This document shows, in pieces, positions 27,667 to 37,252 of a stretch of DNA of 64,000 nucleotides. Location of the stretch: contig JAKFFF010000053.1 of NCBI GenBank assembly GCA_036677145.1, positions 1-64,000 on the forward strand. The letters are read 5' to 3'. The notes beneath the pieces were generated by a model. The model saw only the letters and a program-made list of their open reading frames with translations, was not told the DNA's origin and made no database searches. How positions within the stretch are numbered: position 1 is the stretch's first letter; each line of letters begins with the position of its first letter. A program made the position numbers and the translations under genes. Origin of the DNA: CADEED01 sp036677145 (GTDB lineage Bacteria; Pseudomonadota; Gammaproteobacteria; Steroidobacterales; Steroidobacteraceae).

Positions 27667-27902
27667 CAGCTGTTCACGACCCTCGGTAGTTTGTCGTCGG
27701 CCACCCAGTGCATTTGGTGTTGCAGTCGGCCGTTTTCGCTTCCGACGATTGTTTGCGCGTCGTCGGTCGGAAGCTCGACCTGATCGACCAGGAAACGGAC
27801 GAGTCGCTCGGGATCGGCGCCCTCGACCAGATCGAAGAACACGGCTGAGGCGAGCGAACCTGGATCGATATCCCCGGGGTTCGCGAACTTTTCTACGTGC
27901 AT
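27666..27902 (-). CDS. Small soluble acidic protein, unknown
   Basis: 78 aa, rich in Asp/Glu (LASAVFFDLVEGADPERLVRFLVDQVELPTDDAQTIV), predicted mainly helical, with no signal or membrane segment. It is the first gene of a three-gene overlapping set and lies 39 bp from the end of the S9 peptidase gene on the same strand, so it may be read through from that operon. I do not recognise it. Immunity or regulatory partner roles for the two membrane proteins are possible but unsupported. Confidence 0.5.
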   Translation of the reverse strand: MHVEKFANPGDIDPGSLASAVFFDLVEGADPERLVRFLVDQVELPTDDAQTIVGSENGRLQHQMHWVADDKLPRVVNS

Positions 27903-27941
27903 GTCATGGATTCCAAGATAGATATGCGAGGGCGGGGCGCA

Positions 27942-29915
27942 TCACTTGAGCCAGCGCCCGAACCACTCGAGGTTGCTGCGCATGCGATGCACGAGGTAGC
28001 TAGGCACGTCGATCTCGTGATTCTGACCCGGATAGACGATCAGTTTCGTCGGCACGCCGCGTGTCTTGAGCACCTGGTACATCTGCTCCGTGCCGACGCA
28101 GGGTACGTTGTCATCGTCGGCCGCGCACTGGAACAGGGTCGGCGCGGTGATGCGCTCCGGATGCAGGAACGGATAGGCGATCTTTCGCCACGTGTCGAAG
28201 TTTTCCCAGGGTGCGCCCAGTTCGTACAGGTATTCGCGCGAATACATGTCGACACCGAATGTCGCCAGCGCGTTCGCCACGCCGGCGCCGGAGACCGCCG
28301 CCTTGATCCGCGGATCGCTCGCGATCATGTAATCGGTGAGGATGCCGCCGTAGCTCCAGCCGAACACGCCGATGCGCGCGGGATCCGCGATGCCGCTGTC
28401 GATGACGTGTGTGATGCCGGCGCTGATGTCCTGCGCATCGAGGTTGCCCCAGTCGGCATAGATGGCGCGCGAGAATTCGAAACCGCGGCCGGAGGAACCG
28501 CGCGGATTGGGCGACAGCACCGCGTAGCCGGCCGCCGCGTACAGGCGGGTCGAAAGATCGAACTCGTGACTGTGCTGGTAGACCGGGCCGCCGTGCAGGT
28601 ACACCAAGAGTGGATAACGCCGCGCGGGATCGTGATCCGGCGGCAACGTGAGATGGCCGTGGATCTCGACATCGCCACTCTTGAACGACACGTCGCGGAC
28701 TTCACCCTGGGCGCGGCTTTCCGTCCAGGCGTTGTGATGCGTGAGCCGGCGCCGCCCATCTACCGCGAAGAGCTCGGCGGGTGAACCAACATCACTCTCG
28801 AGCACGACGATGCGGCCATTCGGCGCGACGGCGAAGCCGGCGCCGAAGCGCTTGCCGGAGGTCAGGTACTCGATGTTCCCGCCCGCGGGATCGATGCGCG
28901 CGAGCCAGGTATCCATGTCGTGTTCGATCAGCGAGACGATCGAGCCATCCGGCGCGAACTTCGGGTAGTAGAACCAACGGTCGATGCGCGCGGGGCGAGT
29001 CACTTCGCCGGTAGTGAGGTCGGCCACCGCGAGCTGCGCGGTCGCATAGTAGATCCACTTGCTGTCGCCGCCTTCGAGCCACAGCAGGCGACGGGAATCC
29101 GGCGACCAGGACGGACGGGCGTACCAATCCGGATCGTCATCGGGCCCGCTCGACGTGCTGATCCTCCGGGCCTCGGTCGAGTCGATCCGCTGCACGAAAA
29201 TTTCGTAGTTGGAATCGTGGTCGGTCGCGCCGCGTTCCTTCGCGGTGTAGGCGAGCGAGAGACCGTCGGGCGACCAGGCTGGGTGCCAGTGATCGCGTTG
29301 ACCTCGTGTCAGCTGCCGGGCCGCGCCGCTGGCGAGGTCGACGATGAAGACCTGCTGCGTACGATCATCGAGATAACCTTTCCCGTCGCTCTTGAAGTGG
29401 AAGCGCTCGGTCTCGATGGGCGGCGGGATCTCGGACTTGCTGCCGACATGGAGTCCGACCTCGGCGACCACGACCGCTTGTTTGCCATCCGGTGACAGGT
29501 CGAAATCGCTGATGCCGCCGGAAATCTTCGTGACCTGCCGCGCACGGCCGCCGTTCGCGGGAATGCGCCACAACTGGGTCGATTCATCCTTGGCGGCGTC
29601 GCTGAGAAAAAACACCGACTTTCCGTCGTGCGAATAACCCGGCTGCCACTCGCTGACCTTCGGAGTATCGGTGAGCTGCCGGGGCGCGCCCGCACTCCAC
29701 GGCACGGACCACAGGTCGCTCGTGTTCTGGTCGTGTTTCGCATCATTACGCGCGACGCTGTAGACGATGCGCTCGCCGGACGGCGAAAAGGAGGGCTCGG
29801 CCACCGTCGCCAGTAGATAGTAGTCGTCGAGCACGAACGGCGTCGCGCCGGGCGCGCCGAAGGACGGGCAGGCGGCCAGCGCCAGCCCGGCGAGCATCCA
29901 GTGCATTTTTCTCAT
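27942..29915 (-). CDS. Exported S9-family (prolyl-oligopeptidase-like) peptidase
   Basis: 657 aa. The N-terminal signal ends around LALAACPSFG and might be a lipobox (LAAC) or a normal signal. Residues about 30-390 form a WD/beta-propeller-like domain (repeated FSPSG, WSPDG, LSPDGK, FAPDGS blocks). The C-terminal alpha/beta-hydrolase has the nucleophile S521 in GWSYGG, Asp in CAADDDNVP and His in GQNHEID. This is the DPP IV/acylaminoacyl-peptidase (S9C-like) layout. Its ATG overlaps the stop of the TonB receptor gene (ATGA), so the pair probably takes up and trims peptides. Confidence 0.92.
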   Translation of the reverse strand: MRKMHWMLAGLALAACPSFGAPGATPFVLDDYYLLATVAEPSFSPSGERIVYSVARNDAKHDQNTSDLWSVPWSAGAPRQLTDTPKVSEWQPGYSHDGKSVFFLSDAAKDESTQLWRIPANGGRARQVTKISGGISDFDLSPDGKQAVVVAEVGLHVGSKSEIPPPIETERFHFKSDGKGYLDDRTQQVFIVDLASGAARQLTRGQRDHWHPAWSPDGLSLAYTAKERGATDHDSNYEIFVQRIDSTEARRISTSSGPDDDPDWYARPSWSPDSRRLLWLEGGDSKWIYYATAQLAVADLTTGEVTRPARIDRWFYYPKFAPDGSIVSLIEHDMDTWLARIDPAGGNIEYLTSGKRFGAGFAVAPNGRIVVLESDVGSPAELFAVDGRRRLTHHNAWTESRAQGEVRDVSFKSGDVEIHGHLTLPPDHDPARRYPLLVYLHGGPVYQHSHEFDLSTRLYAAAGYAVLSPNPRGSSGRGFEFSRAIYADWGNLDAQDISAGITHVIDSGIADPARIGVFGWSYGGILTDYMIASDPRIKAAVSGAGVANALATFGVDMYSREYLYELGAPWENFDTWRKIAYPFLHPERITAPTLFQCAADDDNVPCVGTEQMYQVLKTRGVPTKLIVYPGQNHEIDVPSYLVHRMRSNLEWFGRWLK

Positions 29916-32857
29916 CGAGTGGCGGCGCCGAAGTTGATCCTCGCGCCCGCGTAGAAGAAGCGGCCCATCGCCGATATCGGGTACGAGGCGTAGCTGAATT
30001 CGGGTTTCTCGTCGGTGAAGTTGTTGACGCCGGCGTAGATCTCGACGTTGTCATTGATGTCGTAGGCCACGTTGATGTCGTGCTCCCACTTCTGCTTGAC
30101 CTTGAAGTAACGGGGGTCGGTGTAGTCGGGATCACCGGCCAGCGTCTCGCGGGTGAACCGGTCGGTCTTGCTGAACCAGTTTACGCCGTAGGCGATCGTC
30201 AATGCGCCGCGGGACCAGGCCGCGTCCATCGTCGCCGAAAACTTCGGGAAGTCTTCTTCCTCGAGATCGTTGTCGATATCCGCGCCCGGTGACGACACGA
30301 ATTCGAGCCGGTCGAGATAACCGCCGACGAGCTGCACTCTGAAATCGCCGTAAGCGGTGGTCGGGATCTGGTAATCGAAAGCGATGTCGAGTCCCGCGGT
30401 GCGGAACTTCGCGACGTTGTCGGGCCGCACGGTGAAGCCCACGATGAAGCCCGTGGCCGGATCGCGTGAGATGCCAGGACAGAAGGCGTTGTCGAGAGTC
30501 GGCTGATCGACGCACAGCTGCGCGAGTTCTTCGGCCTCCGGCGTATTGATGGCGTCCTTGATTTCGATGTCGTACCAGTCGAGCGACAGACTCATGCCCG
30601 GCGCGAATTCCGGCCGCAGAACGACGCCGGCGGTCCAGGTCGTCGCGGTCTCCTCGCTCAGATCGGCGTTTCCGCCATAGAGGCCTTCCGTGAACAGCGT
30701 GGCCTGCGGAGTATCGGACGGCAGGAAGGTCGTCGGATCGACGCCGAGGCCCGTCAGCAACGCCGCGCAATTTTCCTGGCGCGTGCCAGTGCCGTTGTTG
30801 AGCTCGTTGAGGTCGCAAGGGTCGACGATGAAATTGAACGAAGTGGTTTCCGGTGAGAAGAGTTCAGCGATGTTCGGTGCACGGACCGCCTGCGCGTAGG
30901 TGCCGCGAAACGTCACGGAGCTGACAGGCGCGTACACGGCGTCGACCTTCCAGGAGTTGGTCGAACCGACGGTGCTGTAATCCGAGGCGCGAATCGCGGC
31001 GCCGAACGACAAACGGTTGGCAAAAGGCGCGTCGACGAGGACGGGCAGATTGATCTCGGCGAAGACTTCCGTGACGTCGAAATCGCCGCGGGTCGGTGTG
31101 ATGGGACCCACCCAGGTCAGGCCATCGACGATTTCCTGCGCCGGATCGGAATCACTCTCTTCGCGCCGGTACTCCGCGCCGATCGCGAAACCGATCGAAC
31201 CTCCCGGCAGTTCCATCAGCGAACCGAAATCGCCGGATAGATAGCCCGACGCGACCTGCTGGGTCACCTTGGTGCGCGAAACGCTGTCGGTCGCGACGAA
31301 GCCGGGCGCGGCGGGATCGCGAACACCTTCACCGAAGATGTTGTAGGGCACGCAGCCGGCCAGATCTTCTGGCGCGTCCGGATCGAGCGACGACCGGCAT
31401 ACCGGCGTGCCCGTGACCGGGTCTTCGACCACGTCGATGGCCGCGAGCCATCGGTCCTCCAAACGATTGTTTCCCGAAATGATCCGGCTGCGGGTTTCGC
31501 CGTATACATAGGAGACCTCGTACCGCAGGTTTTCGGTGATATCGCCGTTCGCGGCGACCACACCGCGCAGGGTTTCGCGCAGCGCGTCATCCTTGTTGAC
31601 GCCCATGTCGAAGTTGTCGCGCGTCACAAGCACACCATCCGGCGTGTCGGGATCTTCGAAATACGCCGCCGCCGCGCCCGGCACGATCGCATCCCGGATC
31701 GACTGCGGCATGAAAGGATTGTCGGGTGTCATGAATAGATAGAAGTCGTACGTCGGCTGCACCACCGAGCGCGCCTCGGAGCGCACGTATTTGGCCTCGG
31801 CCGACAACGTCAGCGAGTCGCTCACGTCGAAGTGGCCGAGCACGTTGAAGAGGTGACGCTTCAGCTCGGGGAACAGGTCTCCCTGGTACCCGTCGACCGG
31901 CGTACTGGATCCACCTTGCGTGTAGCCGCCCGAGTTCTCGAGCACGAAGCCGCGGTCATAAACTCCGCCGCTGCCTTCGAAGTCCGAAAGGAAATCGAAA
32001 TCTACGTCGACCGCGCCCACACGGGAGCTGTCGGCGTAACGCCCATCGTTGTAAGGCACGTTGTCAGGCAGGTCCGGCGAATCGTCGAGATCGTCCTGGT
32101 TCTGGTAGAGCGCTTCCGCGCGCGGCGGGCGCAGAAAGCTGCGATCAAGTTCATTCACGCGTTCGTCCGAATTGAATTCATACGCGAACGCCACGTTGCC
32201 GCGGCCCTCGCTGAAATTCTTGCCGGCGGTCAGCGTGAGGAACAGGTTGTTCCCATCACCTTCCTGCGACACGCCGGTCTGCGCGCGTACCGCCACGCCT
32301 TCGAAATCCTTCTTGAGCCGGAAGTTGACGACACCCGAAACGCCGTCGGCGCCGTAGATGGCGGACGCGCCGCCCGTCAGCACATCGACCGCTTCGAGCA
32401 GATCCGTCGGGATGGCGTCGATGTCGACCGCGGCGGAACCTGCGAGACCGGAAACGTGGCGGCGTCCGTCGACCAGCACCAGCGTGCGGTCCACGCCCAG
32501 GTGACGCAGGTCGAGCAGGTTCAGTCCGACTTCGCCGAAGTCGGGTATGGAGCCCGCGGTCTTGTTCCCCGTGACCGACCCGATCAGTGCCGGCGCCTGC
32601 GCGAGGAAATCCGCGAGATCCGTCTTGCCCGATTGCAGGATGGCGTCGGACGAAAAGGTCGTCACCGGATTCGCGAAGCCTTTCTCGTCCTGCCGGATAC
32701 GCGATCCGGTGACGACGACTTCCTCGATGGGCGGTTCTTCGGGTGGGGTGGCGGCAGGCGGAGCGGTTTCCTGCGCGAGCGCCGATGAGGCTCCGCCAGT
32801 GCCGGTCAGGGCCAGCAACAGGGACAACCGCAGTAGCTTGGTATTTTCCTTGCGCAT
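29912..32857 (-). CDS. Large TonB-dependent outer-membrane receptor
   Basis: 981 aa. Signal peptide (LRLSLLLALTGTGGASSALAQ), Pro-rich spacer, then a TonB-box-like EEVVVTGSRI, then the plug (VTTFSSDAILQSGKTDLADFL, LVLVDGRRHV, VDVLTGGASAIYGADGVSGVVNF), followed by a long barrel ending ...FFYAGARINFGAATR. The size and the RIRQ-x-(N/K)-type plug start match the expanded receptors of Xanthomonadales-like bacteria that import peptides, glycans or other polymers. Co-translation with an S9 peptidase favours peptide substrates; this is inference. Confidence 0.94.
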   Translation of the reverse strand: MRKENTKLLRLSLLLALTGTGGASSALAQETAPPAATPPEEPPIEEVVVTGSRIRQDEKGFANPVTTFSSDAILQSGKTDLADFLAQAPALIGSVTGNKTAGSIPDFGEVGLNLLDLRHLGVDRTLVLVDGRRHVSGLAGSAAVDIDAIPTDLLEAVDVLTGGASAIYGADGVSGVVNFRLKKDFEGVAVRAQTGVSQEGDGNNLFLTLTAGKNFSEGRGNVAFAYEFNSDERVNELDRSFLRPPRAEALYQNQDDLDDSPDLPDNVPYNDGRYADSSRVGAVDVDFDFLSDFEGSGGVYDRGFVLENSGGYTQGGSSTPVDGYQGDLFPELKRHLFNVLGHFDVSDSLTLSAEAKYVRSEARSVVQPTYDFYLFMTPDNPFMPQSIRDAIVPGAAAAYFEDPDTPDGVLVTRDNFDMGVNKDDALRETLRGVVAANGDITENLRYEVSYVYGETRSRIISGNNRLEDRWLAAIDVVEDPVTGTPVCRSSLDPDAPEDLAGCVPYNIFGEGVRDPAAPGFVATDSVSRTKVTQQVASGYLSGDFGSLMELPGGSIGFAIGAEYRREESDSDPAQEIVDGLTWVGPITPTRGDFDVTEVFAEINLPVLVDAPFANRLSFGAAIRASDYSTVGSTNSWKVDAVYAPVSSVTFRGTYAQAVRAPNIAELFSPETTSFNFIVDPCDLNELNNGTGTRQENCAALLTGLGVDPTTFLPSDTPQATLFTEGLYGGNADLSEETATTWTAGVVLRPEFAPGMSLSLDWYDIEIKDAINTPEAEELAQLCVDQPTLDNAFCPGISRDPATGFIVGFTVRPDNVAKFRTAGLDIAFDYQIPTTAYGDFRVQLVGGYLDRLEFVSSPGADIDNDLEEEDFPKFSATMDAAWSRGALTIAYGVNWFSKTDRFTRETLAGDPDYTDPRYFKVKQKWEHDINVAYDINDNVEIYAGVNNFTDEKPEFSYASYPISAMGRFFYAGARINFGAATR

Positions 32858-33305
32858 GATCTGCTCCCCGGCCGCGGCTTCGCGGCGACGTTCAGCTCAG
32901 GATGTTGGCAAATTCCGGATGAGTCAATTCAACGCAGGTACTCTGATGCGGCATTGCGACGAACGGTGGCGCCGGACGTCGAGGAATGCGCGGGCGCACC
33001 GGAAATCGACAGCCGGGAAATTGATGCCCCAATGTGGGCCGGCGCCTCACCGGAATTCGAGTTGCTTCCCGGGCCCGTGGCAGCACGGTCAGAAGCTCCG
33101 GCTGGTGTGTGTCAGCCAGGTGTTGTCCGCAAAGTAGCTAGAGAACCGGGCGGAACGCGTGGCTTCGGCGAGACACCTCGTGCGGGGGCCCGCATGAGCG
33201 TCAAGTCTTGCATTGGTCCCATGGAACCCGTGCCTGGGACGCCGTAGCTTCCGGGCCGCGCGACTTGGGCATTGCGACACTCGCGGGGGGAATCCGGGGC
33301 ATCCA
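32858..33305. other. 448-bp divergent intergenic region
   Basis: This lies between the TonB receptor (minus) and a lipase-like gene (plus). On the minus strand TTGACT (complement of 32922-32927) and CATCCT (complement of 32899-32904) are 17 bp apart and could be a weak sigma-70 promoter for the receptor. A GTAGCTAG octamer is at 33134-33141. Short overlapping frames are present on both strands, but none has a convincing start, composition or product. Otherwise I see nothing. Confidence 0.4.
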
Positions 33306-34793
33306 ATGAATCCCTCGAAACTCTGGTCGATTCTTCTGGCGCTGGCGCTCGCATCGACGGGGATCGTCGGTTTCGGCCAGGCTTCGCCGCGCGGCTTGCT
33401 GCTGGAGAATCCGGCGCAGCTCGGCGTCTATTCGCCGGCGGAACTCATTGCGAAGATAACCGATGGCGAGCTGTCGCAGTGGTTGATCAGGCGCACGTTC
33501 ACGCCCCAGTGCAATGTGATCGTGTACCAGCTCCGGTATGCAACCGTCGGCGCGCGCGGTGAGCCGACGACGGCGTCGGGAGCCGTGATGATTCCGAGCG
33601 GTGCGAACGCCGCATGCCAGGGCCCGCGCCCCATCGCGCTGTACGCGCACGGCAAACGCAATCTCAGGACCTTCAACATCGCGGACCTCAGTGGCGAGAC
33701 CAACTACGAGGGCGTGACCCTCGCGCTGGCGCTGGCGGGCGATGGGTACATCGTCGTCGCGCCTAACTACGCGGGATACGACACCTCGTCGCTCGACTAC
33801 CATGCCTTCCTGCACGGAGAGCAGCAGGCCGCGGACATGATGGATGCGCTGGCCGCGGCGCGCGCGGCGCTCGCGGCCTTGGGTGTCACCGACAATCAGA
33901 AGTTGTTCGTGACCGGCTATTCGCAGGGCGGATATGTCGCGCTGGCTACCCAACGCGCGCTCGAAGCCGCCGGCATTCCCGTCACCGCTTCGGCGCCGAT
34001 GTCCGGCCCCTACGCGCTCTCGGCTTTCGCCGACGCCATGTTCATGGGGCAGGTGGGCCGCGGGGCCGTCGAGGAATTCATCATGCTCGCCGGCAGCTAC
34101 CAGCGCGCGTATGGGGATCCCAACTCCATTCCGACGGATGTCTTCGAAGCGAAATACGCAGCGGCAGGTTCACTGCTGCCCGGCACCACCGGGACTGCCA
34201 CGCTCATCGCCGAAGGAAGGATGCCGGCGGAGGCGCTCTTCAGCAGCACTCCGCCCGCGCCCGAGTTCACCCCGTTCACACCCGCGAACACGACGGATCG
34301 TTACGCCGAAGTATTCGCGCAGGGATTCGGCGCCGACTTCCTGATCAGCAACGCGTACCGACTCGGCTATCTGCAGGACGCACTCGCGAATCCAGACGGG
34401 GCCTATCCGAACACGACGGACGGTCTGCCGCCCGCGAACCCCGTTCACCCGCTGCGAGCCGCGTTGAAAATCAATGACCTCAGAAACTGGTCGCCGGTCG
34501 CGCCGGTGCTGCTATGCGGCGGTGACGAGGATCCGGTGGTCTTCTTCCTGAATACCGAGCTGATGGAGGGTTACTGGGCCGCGAATGCTCCCAACAGCCT
34601 GGTGACCGTGCTGAACATCGATGCCCCGCCGGGCCATCGCGGCCCATATCGTGGCCTGCGAAAGCGGTTCGCGGAAACAAAAAGCCTCTTCAAGCTGATC
34701 GAAGGCGCAGCCGCGATGCGCAAGGAATATCACGACGTGCTGGTGCCGGCCTTCTGCCTGCAGGCGACGCGCGAGTTCTTCGCGAATTTCTGA
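33306..34793 (+). CDS. Exported secretory-lipase-like alpha/beta hydrolase (paralogue 1)
   Basis: 495 aa from the ATG at 33306, where a signal peptide begins (LWSILLALALASTGIVGFG). The nucleophile elbow is GYSQGG with S206; upstream YAHGKRN and the VAPNYAGYD strand are typical of the secretory-lipase (LIP) family, and acid (GGDEDPVVF) and His (HDVLVPAF) candidates follow. Ester hydrolysis is expected, substrate unknown. It is strongly similar along its length to the gene at 44337-45920 (shared block TASAPMSGPYALSAFADA), so the two are paralogues 10 kb apart on opposite strands. Confidence 0.87.
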   Translation: MNPSKLWSILLALALASTGIVGFGQASPRGLLLENPAQLGVYSPAELIAKITDGELSQWLIRRTFTPQCNVIVYQLRYATVGARGEPTTASGAVMIPSGANAACQGPRPIALYAHGKRNLRTFNIADLSGETNYEGVTLALALAGDGYIVVAPNYAGYDTSSLDYHAFLHGEQQAADMMDALAAARAALAALGVTDNQKLFVTGYSQGGYVALATQRALEAAGIPVTASAPMSGPYALSAFADAMFMGQVGRGAVEEFIMLAGSYQRAYGDPNSIPTDVFEAKYAAAGSLLPGTTGTATLIAEGRMPAEALFSSTPPAPEFTPFTPANTTDRYAEVFAQGFGADFLISNAYRLGYLQDALANPDGAYPNTTDGLPPANPVHPLRAALKINDLRNWSPVAPVLLCGGDEDPVVFFLNTELMEGYWAANAPNSLVTVLNIDAPPGHRGPYRGLRKRFAETKSLFKLIEGAAAMRKEYHDVLVPAFCLQATREFFANF

Positions 34794-34918
34794 CGCCGTC
34801 CGCGCTCGTGGTAGATAGCTGAGCATCAGGCCGCCGGGCAACTTTTGTGCGCCGCGCACATGCCTGATGAGCCGTTGGTCCTCTGGCGCGCAAGAATTCC
34901 AGGTACTACGGTCTCACG

Positions 34919-35983
34919 GTGGGAGCCGCCGTGAATGCATCTCCATTGACCGTGACTTCCGCGGGCGACAACCTGCAGTCCCGATGGGACGCGTTCGTTG
35001 CTTCCCGCGCGGAAGGGCCGTTCTACCATCTGTTCGACTGGAAACGCCTCAACATGGAGGCGTTCGGTCATCGTGGCGAATACCTGGTCGCGCAGCGGGA
35101 CGGCGCCATCGAAGGTGTTCTGCCGCTCGTATTCGTCACGAGTCCGGTGTTCGGCCGCATCCTCTGTTCGGTGCCTTTCATGAATTATGGCGGGCCTGTC
35201 GCGGCCACACCCGAGGCCGCGGCGTCGCTGACGGCGCACGCCATCGAGCTTTCCGACGGGCTATACGCGGATTACCTGGAGCTGCGATGCGCGCGGCCGT
35301 TGAGCACCGACATGCAGGTGTCGTTGCGCAAAGTGAGCATGACGATCGAGCTCGACAGGGATCCGAAGAAGCTCTGGCAGGGTTTCAGCACCCATCACCG
35401 CAAGAACCTGCGCCGCGCACTCAAGAACGGGCTCGACGTATCTGTCGGAGGGATCGAGTTTCTCGACCCGTTTTACCGCGTGCTCGAACTGTCCTGGCGC
35501 ACTCTCGGCACGCCGCTGTACGCGAAGCACTATTTCAGGCGCGTGCTCGAGGTCTTCCCGCAAAACACGCACGTGTACATCTGCCGGCACAGGGGCGCTC
35601 CGGCCGCTGTCGCGCTGGTCGGCCACTTCAACGGTAACGTCGAAGGCCTGTGGGCCGGGTGCGATCCGGCACTGCGCCGCCTGCAGCCTAACTACGTGCT
35701 GTACTGGGAAATGATCCAGCACGCCTGTAACGCGGGGTACGGCAGATTCCACCTTGGCCGCTCGACCACCAAATCCGGCGCCGAAGAATTCAAGGCGAAG
35801 TGGAATGCGCAGGCACACCAGCTTTACTGGTACTTCCATCGTCCGAAGATCGGCGAGGGAGGGCGCCTGCCGCGACTGAACGTGGACAACCCGAAGTACC
35901 GGATCGCGATCGCGGCCTGGCAACACCTGCCGCTCTGGGCGACGCGCGTGCTCGGCCCGTCTCTCGCCCGTGGCATTCCGTGA
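34919..35983 (+). CDS. FemAB-like acyltransferase, XrtA/PEP-CTERM-associated type
   Basis: 354 aa; the frame starts at GTG 34919 and a second GTG at 34931 is equally possible. The sequence has the tandem-GNAT FemAB fold: FYHLFDWKRLNMEAFGH, then STHHRKNLRRALKNG, then WAGCDPALRRLQPNYVLYWEMIQHACNAGYGRFHLGRST. This fits the FemAB subfamily usually found in exosortase/EPS loci, where it is predicted to transfer an amino acid or acyl group onto a cell-envelope acceptor. No exosortase, PEP-CTERM or polysaccharide gene is in the window, so this copy is an orphan or the locus is dispersed. Confidence 0.75.
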   Translation: MGAAVNASPLTVTSAGDNLQSRWDAFVASRAEGPFYHLFDWKRLNMEAFGHRGEYLVAQRDGAIEGVLPLVFVTSPVFGRILCSVPFMNYGGPVAATPEAAASLTAHAIELSDGLYADYLELRCARPLSTDMQVSLRKVSMTIELDRDPKKLWQGFSTHHRKNLRRALKNGLDVSVGGIEFLDPFYRVLELSWRTLGTPLYAKHYFRRVLEVFPQNTHVYICRHRGAPAAVALVGHFNGNVEGLWAGCDPALRRLQPNYVLYWEMIQHACNAGYGRFHLGRSTTKSGAEEFKAKWNAQAHQLYWYFHRPKIGEGGRLPRLNVDNPKYRIAIAAWQHLPLWATRVLGPSLARGIP

Positions 35984-36061
35984 GCTAGCGGCCCGTCGAC
36001 GCTTCGATGGGATGTCGGCGGCGCAACCGGCGCGCGGCAGTTAGGCGCCGTGTGAAGCGGT

Positions 36062-37132
36062 TCAGTAACGCAGGATCGCCGCCAGTCCGCTCTCACTGGG
36101 CATGCGCTCGGCGGGTACCACGATCACGGCGCCACCTGCGCGCAAGACTGACTCGGCCAGGTCATCGAGCAGGTCATCCACTTCGGGGTCGCACAGCTCC
36201 GTGGGCGTGATGGCGCCGGTGGCGGAGTCGAGCTTGCCCGGTATCTCGCGGTCGGCTTCGACCAGCAAGGTCTCGATGCGCCCGGCCGCGGCGGCGGCCG
36301 CCACGTCGTCGATGATGTCGGCGCCCATTCCCTTCGCGCGCGCGGCGTTGAACCGATCGATCAGTCCGGCCAGACGCTCGAGGTAGACGGGTTCGAACTT
36401 CTGCCAGGCCTGCAGGCGCAGCTCCTCGAGGTCGATCGATTCCGGACTCAGCGCCATGCCTTCGCCCACCACGAAAGGATTGCGCGAGGCCGTGCGGAAC
36501 GCGTGCAGCATCTCGGGCAATGCCACCACGAGCAAGGGGAGCCCCGAAGGCTTGGAGTGTTCTTCGAGAACGGCGGCGTCGATCGTGCGCAAGTAGTTCA
36601 AGAGATCCGCTTCGCTCTTGTCCTTGTGCGACTGCCTGGGCTCGCGCGCGAGCGGCGCGCTGATGACATCCGAAACCTCCACGGGGTCGAGGCCGTCGCG
36701 GTTGCCTTCGAACAGGCGCCCACCCTGCATGCCCACGGACAGGATCTGGTAGTGGTCGGCCGATTGCAGTTGACGCATCAATGGCTTGATGTGGAAGCTG
36801 TCCGCGACGACGACGAGCTCCTTGACCGGGCGCTGCAGGTCGAACACCTCGAATTTTTCGGCGGTGCTCAGGATGCCGAGCCCGAGGGAGCGGTGATTCC
36901 AGAAGTCGTAGTCATACGCGAGCTTCTCGAACGGTTCCAGCCTCTCCTGGGTGGCGCGCTTGGGGTACTTCTGCTCGAGCGAGGCTTTGAGTTCCTTGAG
37001 CTGGTTTCGGTAGCGAATCGGGTCGCCCTCCCGCTCGGGATGAGTGCGATGCGTGGGTAGATAGAGTGAGATACACGGCGGCTCGTGTGCGCCGAGCAGT
37101 GAAGTCAGATCGTCGGTCGTGAATGGGAGCAT
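36062..37132 (-). CDS. baeRF-family protein (bacterial archaeo-eukaryotic release-factor-like domain)
   Basis: 356 aa. The layout fits baeRF family 3: an N-terminal domain (ISLYLPTHRTHPEREGDPIRYRNQLKEL), then a central RNase-H-like fold (SLGLGILSTAEKFEVFDLQRPV), then a C-terminal L7Ae-like region (GRIETLLVEADREIPGKL, DLLDDLAESVLRAGGAVIVVPAERMP). Such proteins are predicted ribosome-associated stress factors, but few are characterised. The central domain lacks a visible GGQ peptidyl-release motif, so stop-codon release activity is unlikely. It lies on the same strand as, and 120 bp after, the M1 aminopeptidase gene. Confidence 0.75.
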   Translation of the reverse strand: MLPFTTDDLTSLLGAHEPPCISLYLPTHRTHPEREGDPIRYRNQLKELKASLEQKYPKRATQERLEPFEKLAYDYDFWNHRSLGLGILSTAEKFEVFDLQRPVKELVVVADSFHIKPLMRQLQSADHYQILSVGMQGGRLFEGNRDGLDPVEVSDVISAPLAREPRQSHKDKSEADLLNYLRTIDAAVLEEHSKPSGLPLLVVALPEMLHAFRTASRNPFVVGEGMALSPESIDLEELRLQAWQKFEPVYLERLAGLIDRFNAARAKGMGADIIDDVAAAAAAGRIETLLVEADREIPGKLDSATGAITPTELCDPEVDDLLDDLAESVLRAGGAVIVVPAERMPSESGLAAILRY

Positions 37133-37252
37133 GGGGCTTCTCCTTGACGGTATCGCGTGGTTCGCTTGCTCGGACTTGGCGCGCGTTGCCGTCCATAGGA
37201 GGGCAGGCGCTGTTCATCAGGACGGTGGCTCTCGGGGCTTTCCAGGTACTGG

